A stretch of 64,000 nucleotides of DNA from assembly GCF_022539315.1 (NCBI RefSeq), contig NC_066313.1, forward strand, positions 33,827,059 through 33,891,058. Direction: 5' to 3'. This document shows, piece by piece, positions 39,301 to 52,630 of this stretch. The position numbers and the translations under genes were made by a program. Each line of letters starts with the position of its first letter. The stretch's first letter is position 1. Below the pieces are notes generated by a model. The model was given only the letters and a program-made list of their open reading frames with translations. It had not been told where the DNA came from and searched no databases. The DNA comes from Serinus canaria. Its lineage: Eukaryota; Chordata; Aves; Passeriformes; Fringillidae.

Positions 39301-42040
39301 GAGTTGCTGTTCCAATGGATGGATGGGGGAAGCTTTTAGCTGTGTGATTAGGAAGACTTCTGTAACACTGATTCCATACTTTTGCTTGACCTTGTCAGAT
39401 GAAGCAGATCTCTTCCTCTTCCCTCCTCACTACTTTAAAAGCACTTGGATTCTTTAATTGTCATAGAAAATATGGCCAGAAGTGAAATTTTTCAATAAGA
39501 AGTACTGGATGGTTTTAGAGAGCTGTGTAGAGAGTTCTGCCTGTAACTCTGTTTATTCTCTGTTATCTAGGAGAAGCAAACTCCTAGAGGAGTGGTGAGG
39601 TATTTCGTTTTTCAAGCTGGAAGGATGGAAAAGATGTTGACTTTGTGACTGAAGAAGGAGGAGATAGCTTCTTTTACAGTCTTCTTTTGAGTCTTGGCAA
39701 TTTCCTCAGGTTATTTTTCAGTGGGAAGATAAATAAGCTGTATATGGAATCTTTGATGTAAATATTTGAATGTGTGGAACATTAAATAATCATAATAATG
39801 TGTATTTCCTAAATAATTTTAACAGGAAATAGAATTATTTGGCAATTAGGGCTGCTGCATCTTTTGAAGGGTTACATACAAATTTTAGCTGGAGACTTTT
39901 AAATAAAATAGGTTACATTAATGTTTCCCTTAAGAAATAGTTATGTCACAGAAAGACATATCTGATTCTTTGAGAATATTAGAAATTCCCTGGTTTTCAT
40001 GGAGAATGGTCAATATGTTAGGCTTTATAAAATTCTTTGTATAAAAACTTAAAAATAAGGGAGCTCTTTTGATTTTGATGGGCTTGAGCATCTTTTCCAT
40101 ATGGATTCAATTCACATTTTTATCGGAATGTGGAAGTCATTACTCTGACATCTGAAACTGAGGTAGCAATAAAAAAAATTATCACAAACAAGACAGCAGA
40201 CACAAATGATTTTGTGTGTATCACTGGGTGGCCCTTTTGAAATTTCCCAAAGTTAATTGGTTCCAGATATTTGAGAATTGAAATTGTATTGTGACAAATT
40301 TATTTCTGGTCATATTTAACTCGAGTCTTCTCAGTAAGGAGGCTTGAACAAACAGAAGAGTTGTCAACCCACTCATGTCTGTCTCCAGTTTTTGTTGTAG
40401 TAGCTTTAATCCCAGTGATTTGGTTTAATAAAGACCACTGAGAAAACAAACACTGGTGGTGACTGCACTGCTCTTGTAAATTATTTATCGTATCTCTAAG
40501 GTTTTACTGTGGCGTAAGTGCTGCTGTGTTAGCTTAAATTGTTCACAAATATGTCATGTCGGATTAAATGCCTGTGCAGAGTTTATGTGTGCCTGGGAGC
40601 AATGCTTCCTGCTGTCTGGGGTGGGATTGGTGTGTGTGTGCAGCTGGGGGCACACAGACCTGCCCTTACTCTTGTAGTGAGCGAGTGACTGGAGCAGGCT
40701 AAACACAAAATCTGGGATTTCTTCATGCTCTGCTTCCAGTAGAGCAGATGCTGCCTTACACAGGGCAGTCTGTCTGAGTGCTTTGTGGTTGTAGACGTTC
40801 TGTGAGGTCTTGCGTATGTCAGTGGTGGGATTGTTTTGCTGCTCACCTCAAGTTCCATGTGTCGGGAGACCAGGGGCTTTGCCTGAGGGAAGCAGGAGCC
40901 CAGGACAGGGGGTGCAGCACCTCAGGTTGTTCTGCTTTTGATTTGGTACGATGTATTTTCTGTACAAAATACAGCACATTTTCAAATATTTGCAAATAGG
41001 AGACAAATGTGGCTGAGTCGCATCTTAAGTGCATATTACACACGTTGTCATATATTTGTCGTGTCTTCCTGTATTGTAGTGTGCTCTACTGCTATAGTTA
41101 TTCAGAATATTTATTGAATATTCATATGCAGATATTGCATAACAGAGGCTTTATTTTTTCCATTTTAAAATTAAAGTTGGGCATGAAAAGGATTACAAAA
41201 CCAAAATTACCTTAATTTTTACTGTTCCTTATCAATATGTATCTCAAGCCTTTTTTTTTTTTTGTTCCTGTAGGAAACAAGCCTTTTTCAAATTCCTTAA
41301 ACTTCTATTACAGGATTCGAGTGTTAATCTTGACAGACTTTCAACATTTAGGGTTTGAAATTACTAAAGCTGTTTATGACAAGTAAGTCTTGCAGTAGTA
41401 AAGTCAAAAGTGGAAATTGCTAAGAGTGAATTAAGTTTCTCTTAATGAAAGGATTTAATTTGTAGCTCAGTATGCTGAATTCTTGTAAGACAGTCTTCTC
41501 AGATTTTCAGTTATCAGCTGTGACACACTGCTAATAAGATACACATTCAAACCCCCACATTTTACATGTGTATTTATGTGTATGTATATTCACACCTGGT
41601 GAAAGAGAAGAGAAAGCCTTTGTCCTTTTTTATGTTTTCCCGAATTAGCAGTAAGTAAAAACATTAAAAGGAAATGTTTGATTTGTGTAGGCATGGGTTT
41701 AATTAATACAAGTCTATGTTCTGTAAGTGTTGTGTTAGTAAAATTTATGAAACAGTACTAAACTGCATTAGAGTAATTTATGGCCCAAATAAATGTCAGT
41801 TGCTAAGGTAAACTAGTATAGAAACAGTGTAACTAGGATTTAAAAAAAGTGAAGAACTAGAGTAAATTGCAAACATTGTAAGAGCAGTGATACAATTCTT
41901 TCTTTATGTTCACCCAAGCAAGTGTAAGTTCATTTACAATATATTTATTAACAGTCTCAAGCTAATAAAACAACACTTACGGAGCAATTTGGGGCACTTT
42001 CCAGCTCTCTGTATTGTGCAGCAACAAGTTAGGCCTGTGC

Positions 42041-42068
42041 TTTTTTTTGCTTTTTTTTTTTTTTTTTT
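42041..42068 (+). repeat. Interrupted poly-T tract
   Basis: Eight T, then gc, then eighteen T. It could be read as a minus-strand poly-A, but no processed transcript could be recognised to its right. Confidence 0.85.
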
Positions 42069-45000
42069 ATTAAGGAAAAAGAAGGAATTTGTACTCCTGG
42101 CTCCTTTATAAGGCTGTTAAATGTGCCATTTGGCATTTCAGAGCACTGCTTTGCATTGTACTCAATTAGTGCAGACGAGGCAATCCCAGCACCAGTTTCA
42201 GAAATGTGCCTAATTACTATAAACCACTGAGAGATCCATTCATTCTGCCTTTCTGGCTCTGTGGGTGCCAGCCACAGAGACTCCAGCAATTTCTGAAGCC
42301 TAATCCCAAGTCACTTCTCCATGTTTCTGTGACACTTGCATTTTGGAAGCTGTAATAGGGTCTGGCTGTTCATGACCATATGTTGCTCTGCAACTGTATC
42401 TGTAGTATATTCTGGAAATGAGTGTATAGGAAAGGATTGAGAATGGCCCTTTAGCCCTTTCTACATACACATGCACACACACTTCCCTTCCAGAAAAGGA
42501 TGTGCCTTTTTATGTTTTATTTTAAATTATTCTGACTCCTTCCTCAGAGAGTCTTTATTAGTTATGAAGACTATGGATCAATTTTTGGAGTAGGATTTAG
42601 TTGTAGCCTATGCTAGTCATTATGATTTACAGGCTGGTTTGATGACGGTCCTCTTCTAGCTTGCTGACAAACCTTTCACATTTGCCTTTGTTGGACACTT
42701 CTAGTTGGTAACTTATTTTTGAACAGCTACTGGGCATTTAAATCCAGACTTAAGTAAGATGAGTGTTGGTTAATTGCTTTGGTAAGATGTGTGTTTGAAA
42801 CAACAAATCCACACCTCACTGCTTTACTTGAAGCTGTTCTATTTGTAGGCTTTTATAAAGCGGTAATTCATCCTTCTCTCTTTCTTCTGAGTGAAGGATT
42901 TGGCTGCTATCAGAAAATATTTCTGTATCGATACTTGTGTGAGCATAAAGCATGGAATAGAGCTGTCTTGGAGGAGCATCTTACTGTTGACAGTTCATGC
43001 TGACAGTTTTTCTGGTGTTTTTGATTATGCAAGTTCTTTAAGGGGCAGTAAAGCCCATCAATTTTAGCACCAGGTTTCTTTTTTTTTTCTGTATATTCTG
43101 TAAGTGAAGAGGTGAGACCTTAAATATCTGATAGATGAGAGGGAAAAACTTGTAGTGAAGACCTGACCTGACATATGGTACTTAAACCTATCGTGGTGCT
43201 AGCTACTCTGTTTGCAGAACAGGCATCCTTTTGTAAGCCATATTTTGAAAGCTTTCTGAAGAGTGAGCCCTACTGAAAGCTTCTGATTTGATGTTCTTGT
43301 TTGACATTTTTGCACTTATCAGGATTATTTTGCTCATTTGATGGGGTAGCACTGTGTGTTTTAGGCTCACTTGATTGTCTGGTGTGGTTTCTAAATTGTT
43401 TTCAGTGTTGCTGTATTCCTTAGACAATTCCTAGTTCTGTTATGGTCTACTTGTTGTAATTTATGTACTTTTTTCTTAAGAAGTGTGAGCTATTATTTGG
43501 CTGTGCTAATGTACAGAGTGGTTAAATAAACCTGTCTGTGTAATCCAGTGCAGTTTATGGAACAGACCCACTACATGTATTTGGTACCATTAAATCTTGC
43601 CAGGAATGACTGTACATTTTGTTCCCTTTCAAAGATCTTCTTTCTTGTTATTTTGATCTTGGTCAAAGTGTTTGCTGTAAATCTTAAACTCTCTATAGTT
43701 TTGTTGAGTTAATTACATGTTTTAAATAAATAGAATAGGTAAATATAGTGTGAATAAACTTGTCTGGTGAAGAGATTCTGTTTGTCCCTGAGGCTGGAAG
43801 CAAGCAAGACTTTGAGCTATATTTGAACTGAACTTTAAGCCTCCTCGTTACCTTCTCAACGTTGTGATACAGCTTTACATCTCTTGGACTAGCTTAGGGC
43901 CCTGCTGCAATTTCTGATTTGGTAAATCTAGCAGTAGATGTACTGATAGTGCCTCCTGTGATCTTAATCAGTGGCCTTTAACTGTGCAGTCACTGTTTTT
44001 TCCTTGGGAACATTGCCCATTCCCAATAAAAGATTATAGATGTCTTGCAGATTAGTAGCTGCTCAGTTTCATAACTATAACTATTGGTATGTTCAGAACT
44101 TCCATAAAATACAGGTTATCAGTTCCTCCAGTGGCTTTTCTCTTATGCTCCTCGTCTGCAGTCTGTACATACTTCATAGTCTCTTAAAATTTATTCCCAT
44201 GAGTGAACTCCGAGTGGTAAATATAGTAACCATTTTTTGTATGACAAGTAGAATCATAGAATTATTTATTTGGATTGAGTTTGAAAAGTATTCAATAACT
44301 TGGTGTGATTCAGTGTTAGAAGCTGAGGCATTTGTCCTTGACTACTTCTAAATTTCTTTGGTTACATATTTTACCACATTGAAATTATAATTGTTCTGTA
44401 TGTTCTCAAGGCAGTGTATGGAAATAACTAAGTCAATATTCTTTATGAATTTTGGGAGGCAAATGAAAAGTGTTAGTCCTCTTTTGGATGAGGAATTGCC
44501 ATGGTAGTACCATCATCCAGAGCAGATTTTTGGGATCTCTTGATTGAGGGTCTCCCACCCTTGGGAAAGAAGACCACATTACTTGTTTACAGAAGAATCC
44601 TCTGTGTTTCAGTTGTCCTGCCTGATGTCAGATAAGAAAAACAAAAGCTAGAATCTGGCTCTCCTTTCTGCAGTCTACTTGTTTTTCCAGTAATCTCATT
44701 GTGTTTCCTTGTGATTTGCCTTCCAAGTTTTAGAGAAAGACCTGGCACTGATTGCCATGTAGCTTCATTTCCTTCTTTTCCTTCTTTTACCACTGTCTGT
44801 AGCAACCATCTGTATTTTGATGAAAGTCACATATCCCCTGAGACAACCCACACATGAAGATAGAAATCAAGTCCCGTATTTCTTGAGTTAGAGTAGGCTA
44901 TGCTTTTTTCCCTATACACAACGATTATTGTTAGGTTGACAAAATTAGTTGGCAGCAATTACCAAACCATGATACACCAGGCCAGAATATTCCATAGTAT

Positions 45001-47184
45001 TGAAGTCAATTCACTACAGCAATTTTGGTGTCTGCAGTGTTCTTGAGCAGTTCTGACTGAAAGCCTCTCTGGATCTAATGTGTTTCAGGATATGGAGGTC
45101 GTAGCCAACTTCATTTCAGGTGGCTTTAGTCTGAGTCTGGCTCATGCCTTGATTTTTAAGAGCATTTTAATAGTTCAGCTTGCTAGAGGTGCTTTCTTCT
45201 GCTTTCACATTTGCTGTTTGTCCTCTGGTCATGCAGCTGGGCTGGATGCAGTAATTCATCCATTGCAGGGTCAGACCAGCTACCTTCCCTTCGTGGAAAA
45301 CAGTCAGGAGCAAGAAGGAGGAGAATCCATCTGGCATGACAGAGAAACAGAAGGGGGAAGTGTTTTAAACTTCTGGGTAAATCCTACAAATTTGTACATT
45401 AGGAATTCTTTAGCAACAAAATTAGAGGTGGTGACTTCTCGTGCCTTTTGTTTGAGCAGATTTGACATATTTTACTACTTTTCGCTGTTGTACATGTGCA
45501 TAATGCAGCAGGGCTTGTGGAGTACAGCTGCACCATGGCTTCTGTCAACAGCCTTAATGTTGAAAGTAGACATGGCCCTTCTGATGGTGTATGTGAAGGA
45601 GAAGTGTGGCTTCCTCCTGAGACTAGTCTGGTGATAAAAGTTTCCTGCTTTTCTCAAAAAGAGAAAACAGCATGAGTGCATGCTTTGCACTGCTTGGCAG
45701 AGAGAGATGATTCTTAGTTGCTGGAGGGACTGTTGTCCTGTCAATTTTGAGGAAAAATGCTTGGGAATAAGAATTCTTGCTCATTTAGTTTGCCTGAAAT
45801 GGCTTCACTTGCAAACTGTTGTGCAGCCCGTAAGTGAGGGTTTCTCTTAGTTACTCATGGCCAAAATAAGAACAGCTTTCTTGAGAACAGGAAGCATTTG
45901 ACCAGTGTTTCCGCCAGTTCTCAAAATACTGTTTTAAGCAATGAAATTTTTAGCTCTCCTAAAAAGAAAAAAAGTTGATTAAAAAATTATTCAGAGCACT
46001 ACATTATGTTGGTAGTTAATTACCATTTCCTACATAGTATATGGCTTTCTGAATTTTCTTGCTAATTATTTTGTATTAAGTGGTTTCCATCACAATCGAC
46101 ATCTGATTTAGTTAAGTGTTTTATAGATAACAGCATGTGATAAATCAGTTTTTTATTAGGTCATCACCAGAACAGACATATTCTTCCTCAAAAGCAATTT
46201 AGCTGTTGTCTACCATCAGTAAAACTTTTTTATAAGCTGCCCCAAAAATGAAGTAGTGTTAACCTGTGTACTCTGTTTCTAATTAGTTCTGAAAGAGTAT
46301 GTGACATATGTGTTTAAACAACGAGTTTGGGAAGTGAGTTAAGGGTCTCATGCAAAGCTGATGTAAACTATTGTACTGTTTACACCATGGTCATGATAAA
46401 TCACTAATTTAAAATTTTTTTTGGATTGAATTAATATTAGTTTAGAACATAACACTGTGAATAAATCACAATACATGGAAACAAACCAACTGAGACAAAG
46501 AAATTTCTGTTCCATTTGCAAATACAGAGAGCTACTACTTAAAATTGCTACCAGTGGGAAATGTAAAAGGTGAGGTAATCCCTTAAAGAAAAAGGGCACT
46601 GGTTGGGAAACGCATTAAATGTAAGTCTTGTAAAACTTGTAGGGAATGTACTGAAGCCCTGAATTGAACCCGCTCAGAGTTCACACTAACAAGAAATTCT
46701 GGTCAATGAGAGCAGGATAAAGGAATTGTAAATGACTGTTTAAATTAGTCTGGAATTCCAGAACATGTGCTTGGATAATATGAAATAAAGCGGTCGAAAT
46801 ATGCAGCTCTCAATAACTTACCAGTCATGGTGAATGTCTGTTACAAGATCCAAGGCTGCTGGAATAGCTTGCTGGTATATCTGCCATTTTTCAGGGGTTA
46901 GAGTGAAAAAGAGAGATCAAGGATCTTTTGATTTTGCTCTCTGTTGTCCCAAAAACTCACCAAGGAACTACAGGTGGACCATGAAAGGTCACCTCAGTCG
47001 TCTTTAACTTGTGGGCCAGCAGAATTTGGTTTCACTTACTTATAATAGCTTGAGAATGAATTCTACAGGAACATCCTGGTGCCTGTTGCGGTGTCACACA
47101 CCCTGTCTTCTCTTCTGTTGTACTTCTTTCACCAGTGCTCTTAAGATGGGGAGGTTGTGGTGCTACTAACTCACTGCAAAAAAT

Positions 47185-47991
47185 CAAAATGGGTGGATGG
47201 CCAGGCAAAGATGTAGTAATAAGTGTAGAATGATCAATAAGGCCAAGTGTAAGATGCTGTACTTGGACTGGGGCAAGCCCAAGCACAAATACAGACTGAG
47301 CAGAGAATGGGTTGAGAGCAGCCCTGGAGAGAAGAACTTGGGGCTGTTGGTGAATGAGAAGCTCAAGATGACCTGGGAATGTGCACTCACAGCCCACAAA
47401 GCTGGCCTCATCCTGGGCTGCATCCAAAGCAGTGTGGGCACGAGGGTGAGGGAGGGGATTCTGTCCCTCTGCTTGGCTCTCATGAGACCCTACCTGGAGT
47501 GCTGTGTCCAGCTGTGGAGTCCCCAGTATAAAAAGGTCATGGACCTGTTGGAGCATATCCACAAAGATGATGAGGGGACTGGAGCACCTCTCTTATGAAG
47601 ACAGACTGGGAGATTTGTGGTTGTTCAGCCTGGAGAAGATTCCAGGGAGACCTCACTGCAGGTTTTCAGTACTTGAAGTGGTCTTAAGAGAAAGATGGGG
47701 ACAAACATTTTAGAAGTGTCTGTGGTGATAGGACTGGGGTCAATGGTTTTGAACTGAAAGAGGGCAGGTTTAGATTATCTGCAAGAAAGAAATTCTTTGC
47801 AATTTGGTGAGGCACTGGAACAGTTTGTCCTGACATGTGGCTGCCCCCTTCCATGGAAGTGTTTAAGACCAGATTGAATGAAGCTTTGAGCAGCCTGGTC
47901 CAGTGGAGGGGGTCCATGCCATGGCAGGGGAGTTGGACTAGATGGTTTTTAGAGGTCCTGTCCAACCCAAAGCATTCAATAATTCTGTATA
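47185..47991 (+). mobile_element. CR1 LINE, C-terminal ORF2 plus 3' UTR
   Basis: About 800 bp of plus-strand CR1. A 133-codon open frame (47197-47598) covers the C-terminal part of the reverse transcriptase ORF, with the recognisable NLGLLVNEKLKM, GLILGCIQSSV and RPYLECCVQLWSPQYKKVMD segments. A frameshifted or short-deleted remainder of ORF2 follows, then the 3' UTR ending with gtccaacccaaagcattc and attctgta. 5'-truncated and inactive. The open frame is a relic of ORF2 rather than a host gene. Confidence 0.92.
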
Positions 47992-50900
47992 GTGTTGGAG
48001 TTCATTACAGCTCTGGACTCAGGGCAGTGTCGCCGTTTTATCCTTAGAACTTGGTGACTACATCAAGCCTTGTCAGACCTGCTGTTTCTGCATGTTGTTC
48101 CTTCAGCAGCCTTTGCCCAGGCAGCAGCAAAGTTCTCCATGGATCAGTTTGAAATGGGATAGAGGGAGATGGAGCATGATGAGTGCTCCTTCTCACCATT
48201 TTGGAGCTGAAAATCTGTAGACTGTGCTGTGCTGCCTCTAAATCCTATCACTGACTGTACAAGCAAATGTGCTCGTATATTCCTGGTCTGGCCAGACTGG
48301 TCTTTTGGCCACTGTCTTTTCTGCTCTGGCAGCATTACTAATCAAAACCAGGTTTGACAGTTGTCACGTGCTTTCAGGAGGCTGGCTTGCAGCTGTTTGC
48401 TGTCCTTCTGCTGTGTGATTGGAAAAAAGGAAGGTTTTAGTTGGCTTCAGTGGATCATTTCTCAAATGCAGAAACCTCTGCTCCATGATGATGGTGGGGC
48501 AGGCTTGCTTGGGCCTCTTTTCTCTGGCATTTCTGTCAAGGCAGGGGAGATTAAATGGCCTATTTCTCTAGTTTCCCATGCTGGCTGCTGGCCTGGTTTG
48601 TGGGTAACTCAGTTCATGAGCATTATACTGCTGGATTTTTTTTTTTTCTGGCTTCCTGATACTTAGTTAATTGCAATGTTGAGCCCTTCAATCCTTTGTG
48701 CAGAGAAAACTAGAAAAAGGTGAAAGTCAGTTACAGGCTGGGACCAGGAATCCCAATGTAAATACCAAGCATTTTTTGGGAGGGGGCTGGGAGGAAGGAA
48801 AGGGAGAAGAGAAACAGGTAGAAGAGTAGTCAGGGGAAGAAAAGCAATTATCATGATCTTGGCAAATGTTACAAATACCACAACTGCAAATTACTAGCTT
48901 CAGATTAAGATAAATACATACAAATGTTTTTTATTTCATCCTCTTAGCAGCATATATTATGTGATTATTTCCATGCTTGGTTCATTTGTTGAACGTGTGT
49001 TCTGCAATTTTAAATTATAAAGCTCTTCAAGAAGAGGCTGAGGTTCCTGAGCAGGACTGCAGCAGGGAAGCAGATCAGCATAGTTTAGTTAGCTAGAGGG
49101 TAGAGATAAATTAGTTCATAAGGTAGTTTATTAACCCTGAAAGTGCACATTCAGGTCAATGAGCAAATGGAATTTTTAAATGGAATAGAAGCTACACTGA
49201 ACTGTGTGCAAATTTGAACCTATGTTTACATGACAAATCTGCAAATGCTCTCAGGAATGAGCAAGACAACTCAAAGTTACGGTGCTGTTAGTCTTGTTAG
49301 TTTTAATACTGATTTATTTATGCTATATTAGTGATGTGTTTTGCACGTCTCCAAACCTCTAGGTAGGGCATCAACACATGTTTATTATTTAAGAAAGAAG
49401 AACATTTCCAGATAGTACTTATAAGGTGCATGGCCAGATGTGTGCTTTGTTTGCACAAATGTTGGTTAAGTAACCAGAGGAGAGAGAGATCAATTATTAT
49501 GGGATGCAAAAGTGGGTGTTTTGATGCAACACATTCTAAAAGCTGAATTTGGGAAAAAAATTAGAGATGTTTTGGAAAATGGATACAAGGGTTTCATAAA
49601 CACTGTAAAATATGCTTTATCATGGGGTTTAAATTGTTTAGTCTTTAGAGAGTTCACAGTTAAGACACTTTTATTGAAAGTAAAGTTAGGATATTATTTG
49701 GTCTATTAATGGGTGACTGGAAAGAGCTTGTGTCTTGCAGATGTCAAATCTAGGTTGATCTATGCATTGTACAAATAAGGTTCCAGTAGTTCAGTAACGA
49801 AGGCAGAGACTTTCAGAGTCATTCAACAAAGTAAAAGATGGAGGTATATGGAATTGAGATCTGTACAGTGGAATTAATTGAACTTTTAATGGTTTTTCAG
49901 AGAGTAGGACTTTACATATCTGTCTTTTTAAAAGCTTCAGTTCAGCTTCAGTATTGTATTTTAACATATTTTAAAATATTTTAAATCTCTAAAGTATATA
50001 TAATGGCAACACATTCTATTTTGCTATCGTGGTAATTTCATTAACAGTTGTAACAATAACGAAGCTCCTCAGTTAAATCTGTCATCTTGAGTAAGGTTTA
50101 AATGCACACAGTTGCTTTACATTTAACTTTTTGTGGACAGAATTCAGGACAAAAATTCAAAAACTTCTTCTGTGTTTTCCTAGTCATTTTTGCTTCTGAA
50201 TCTCACCAGTTCTTTTTTATCTAGCAGTCCTTCTTGTTTTTGGAAGTTGTGTGATGGTTAGCTAATAAGGGCTATAACAATAGTTCATATATAATCAGGT
50301 TGAAAGATTGTTATTAATGATTTTGGATAGAACTGTCAAAACCCTTTTTTCATGTAATTTGCTTTTCACGAAGAAGCTCAAATTTTACAGGCCAGAGCTG
50401 TCAGCTACCTATTGTATCCAAGATCAGCAAACCTAATAGGAGAGAAAAAATGTCTTTTGTGATATTACATCCTTTTTTATTCTTATAAAAATTTGCATAA
50501 TTATAATTTTAATTCGGTTAGGGATTTTCTTCTGTTTTGTTTTGGCTTTTTTCATGTACATATAGAAGTAGATGCCAAAATTGGTTAGGTGATTAAAAAG
50601 CATGCATTTTTAAATTCATTAATGTGTGTGATCAATCTCTTCACTGCTTGCATTTGCAGTTTTAACTTTGGTAAAACAGTAACTATTCTGATGAAGTATT
50701 ATGTGAGACCATTATGTTTTGTGCATACCTAGAAAATTCAAGATAACTGGAAACTAATGCATTGTTTCTCTTTCTGTTTTTGCTACCATTTCCATCAATA
50801 ATGCACAATTATCTTCCACTTTAGTTCTGGTTCATACAAGTGATTTCTCTTTATTTTTTTAACCCACTTGCAAAGATATTGATCAGAAGCAACTGCTTTG

Positions 50901-52183
50901 TTGGGGTGGGAACAGTTGCTCATCTTTGTCCGGTGATGACATTAGAGCTTGCACGGGTTGCAGAGTGGTGGCGTTCCTCAGGCTGCCATTTCACCTCAGT
51001 ATAATGGAACACACTACTCGTTCTTTGTAATGAGCAACAATTTTAGGATTCAGTAACAATCATCTTGGCAACACGTTTATTTCACACTGAGATGTCTAAA
51101 ACCATGTGTTGACAGTTTGCTTTCTTACGAACCTCTGACTCCCATGGCTGAGTAGAAGGCTTATTCACAGTGAATTGAATGCAAATAAATCTCAAGTTTT
51201 TACAGCTTTCTAAAATATCCGATCATATTGTAATACTCAGTGAAAAACAGTTAAAAATTAGCTAAATTCCTAGTCAGCAGTTTCTTTGAGAATAGTATTC
51301 GTATTTCTTAAATAGACAGTTATGCCTGGTTTGGTTTGTGATAGAGCTATACTCTGCATATTTTTAGCAGATTTAATACAATGAAATAAACTTGCTGTTT
51401 CAATATACATTGTATCTTTTAACATATTATTTAAAAGTAAATCCTTTGAACTCAAATGTCTTTAATAGACTAAGTCAGTATTGAAACAAGTTGTATGCAA
51501 ATATTTTGCAGCATGAATATTGACTATTAATTATGCTGGGAACTTTGATAGATTTGAAATTACATACCAAGGATATGTCAGACAAGATGTGTTCGATAAA
51601 CTTGATTTTTAGTCAAAGTAGATTTGGTGTCCTGTAGGAATCCCTTTACTCTCAGCAAGATATTATCATAAATAGAGTTTTAGAAAGTATATGAGGCATG
51701 CAAGAATCCTTTATCTTTTATCCTTTTTCCTGTATGGAGCATTAATTAGGATGAAGTTTGTATTTAACATTCAAAAAAAAAATACAGTCCATGTATATTT
51801 TGACTTTCTCCACCCTTATGCTTATTCTTTCATATCCAACATGTACAGCTCAAATGCTAGCAGGATGTTCTGTGTTTTTGGATTTCCTTGTGTCTTGGCT
51901 TGTCACAGCTAAAAACTGCAGGATAGCCTTCCACTTGGCTGCCACAAAGCATTTCCACCGCTTAGAGAGAATTTGAGGAATTGGGCTGTGTTTCTTTGGA
52001 GAGCAGAAGGAATTTACAGGTCATCTGTGAATTGCATTTTTTTTTTTTGTGGGCTTGTCACTTAAAATGTTGTTTTGAAATGCTGAAACATGTTGATCAG
52101 AGAGGTCATGAGACCTCCAATCTTGGAGATGCTGAAAATGGGCCTAGACAAGCTGGTTCAAGGGAACTTTACCAGGATCAGAG

Positions 52184-52630
52184 AGAATCATGGAGTTGTT
52201 AAGGTTGAAAAAAGCCTCTAAGGTCATGGAGTCATCCATTAACCCAGCACTGCCAAGTCCACCACTAAACCATGTCCCCAAATGCTTTTAAATACCTCCA
52301 GGGATGGTGGTTCAAACACTTCCCACGGCAGCCTGTGTTCAAGTGCTTTACAACCCTTTCCAGGAAGAAACATTTCCAAATATCCAATCTAAACCTCTTC
52401 CCCAGTGTAACTTGTAGCCATTTCTTCTTGTCCTGTCACTTGTTACCCGGGAGAAGAGACTGACCCTCACCTGGTTACAACCTCCTTTCAGGCAGTTGCA
52501 GAGTGGGATGAGGTCCCCTCTGAGCATCTTTTCCCCACACTACACACTCCAGCTCCTTCAGCTGCTCTTCATAAGACTTGTGTTCCAGACCCTTTCCCAG
52601 GGCTGCTACACTTCCTTGGACATGGTCCAG
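52184..52630 (-). mobile_element. CR1 LINE, 3'-end fragment
   Basis: Antisense CR1 3' end of about 450 bp. Recognisable blocks are aatcatggagttgttaagg, aacccagcactgccaagtcc, aaatacctccagggatggtg, agaagagactgaccctcacc and ctccttcagctgctcttc. It lacks most of ORF2 and has stops in all frames. Confidence 0.92.

Noticed and set aside
42041..42300. Poly-T read as the poly-A tail of a minus-strand processed pseudogene
   Set aside because: An AATAAA abuts the tract itself rather than lying 10-30 nt away, and the adjacent sequence has no recognisable coding frame.
47197..47598. 133-codon open frame as a possible gene
   Set aside because: The peptide is the C-terminal part of CR1 reverse transcriptase ORF2, so it belongs to the LINE fragment.
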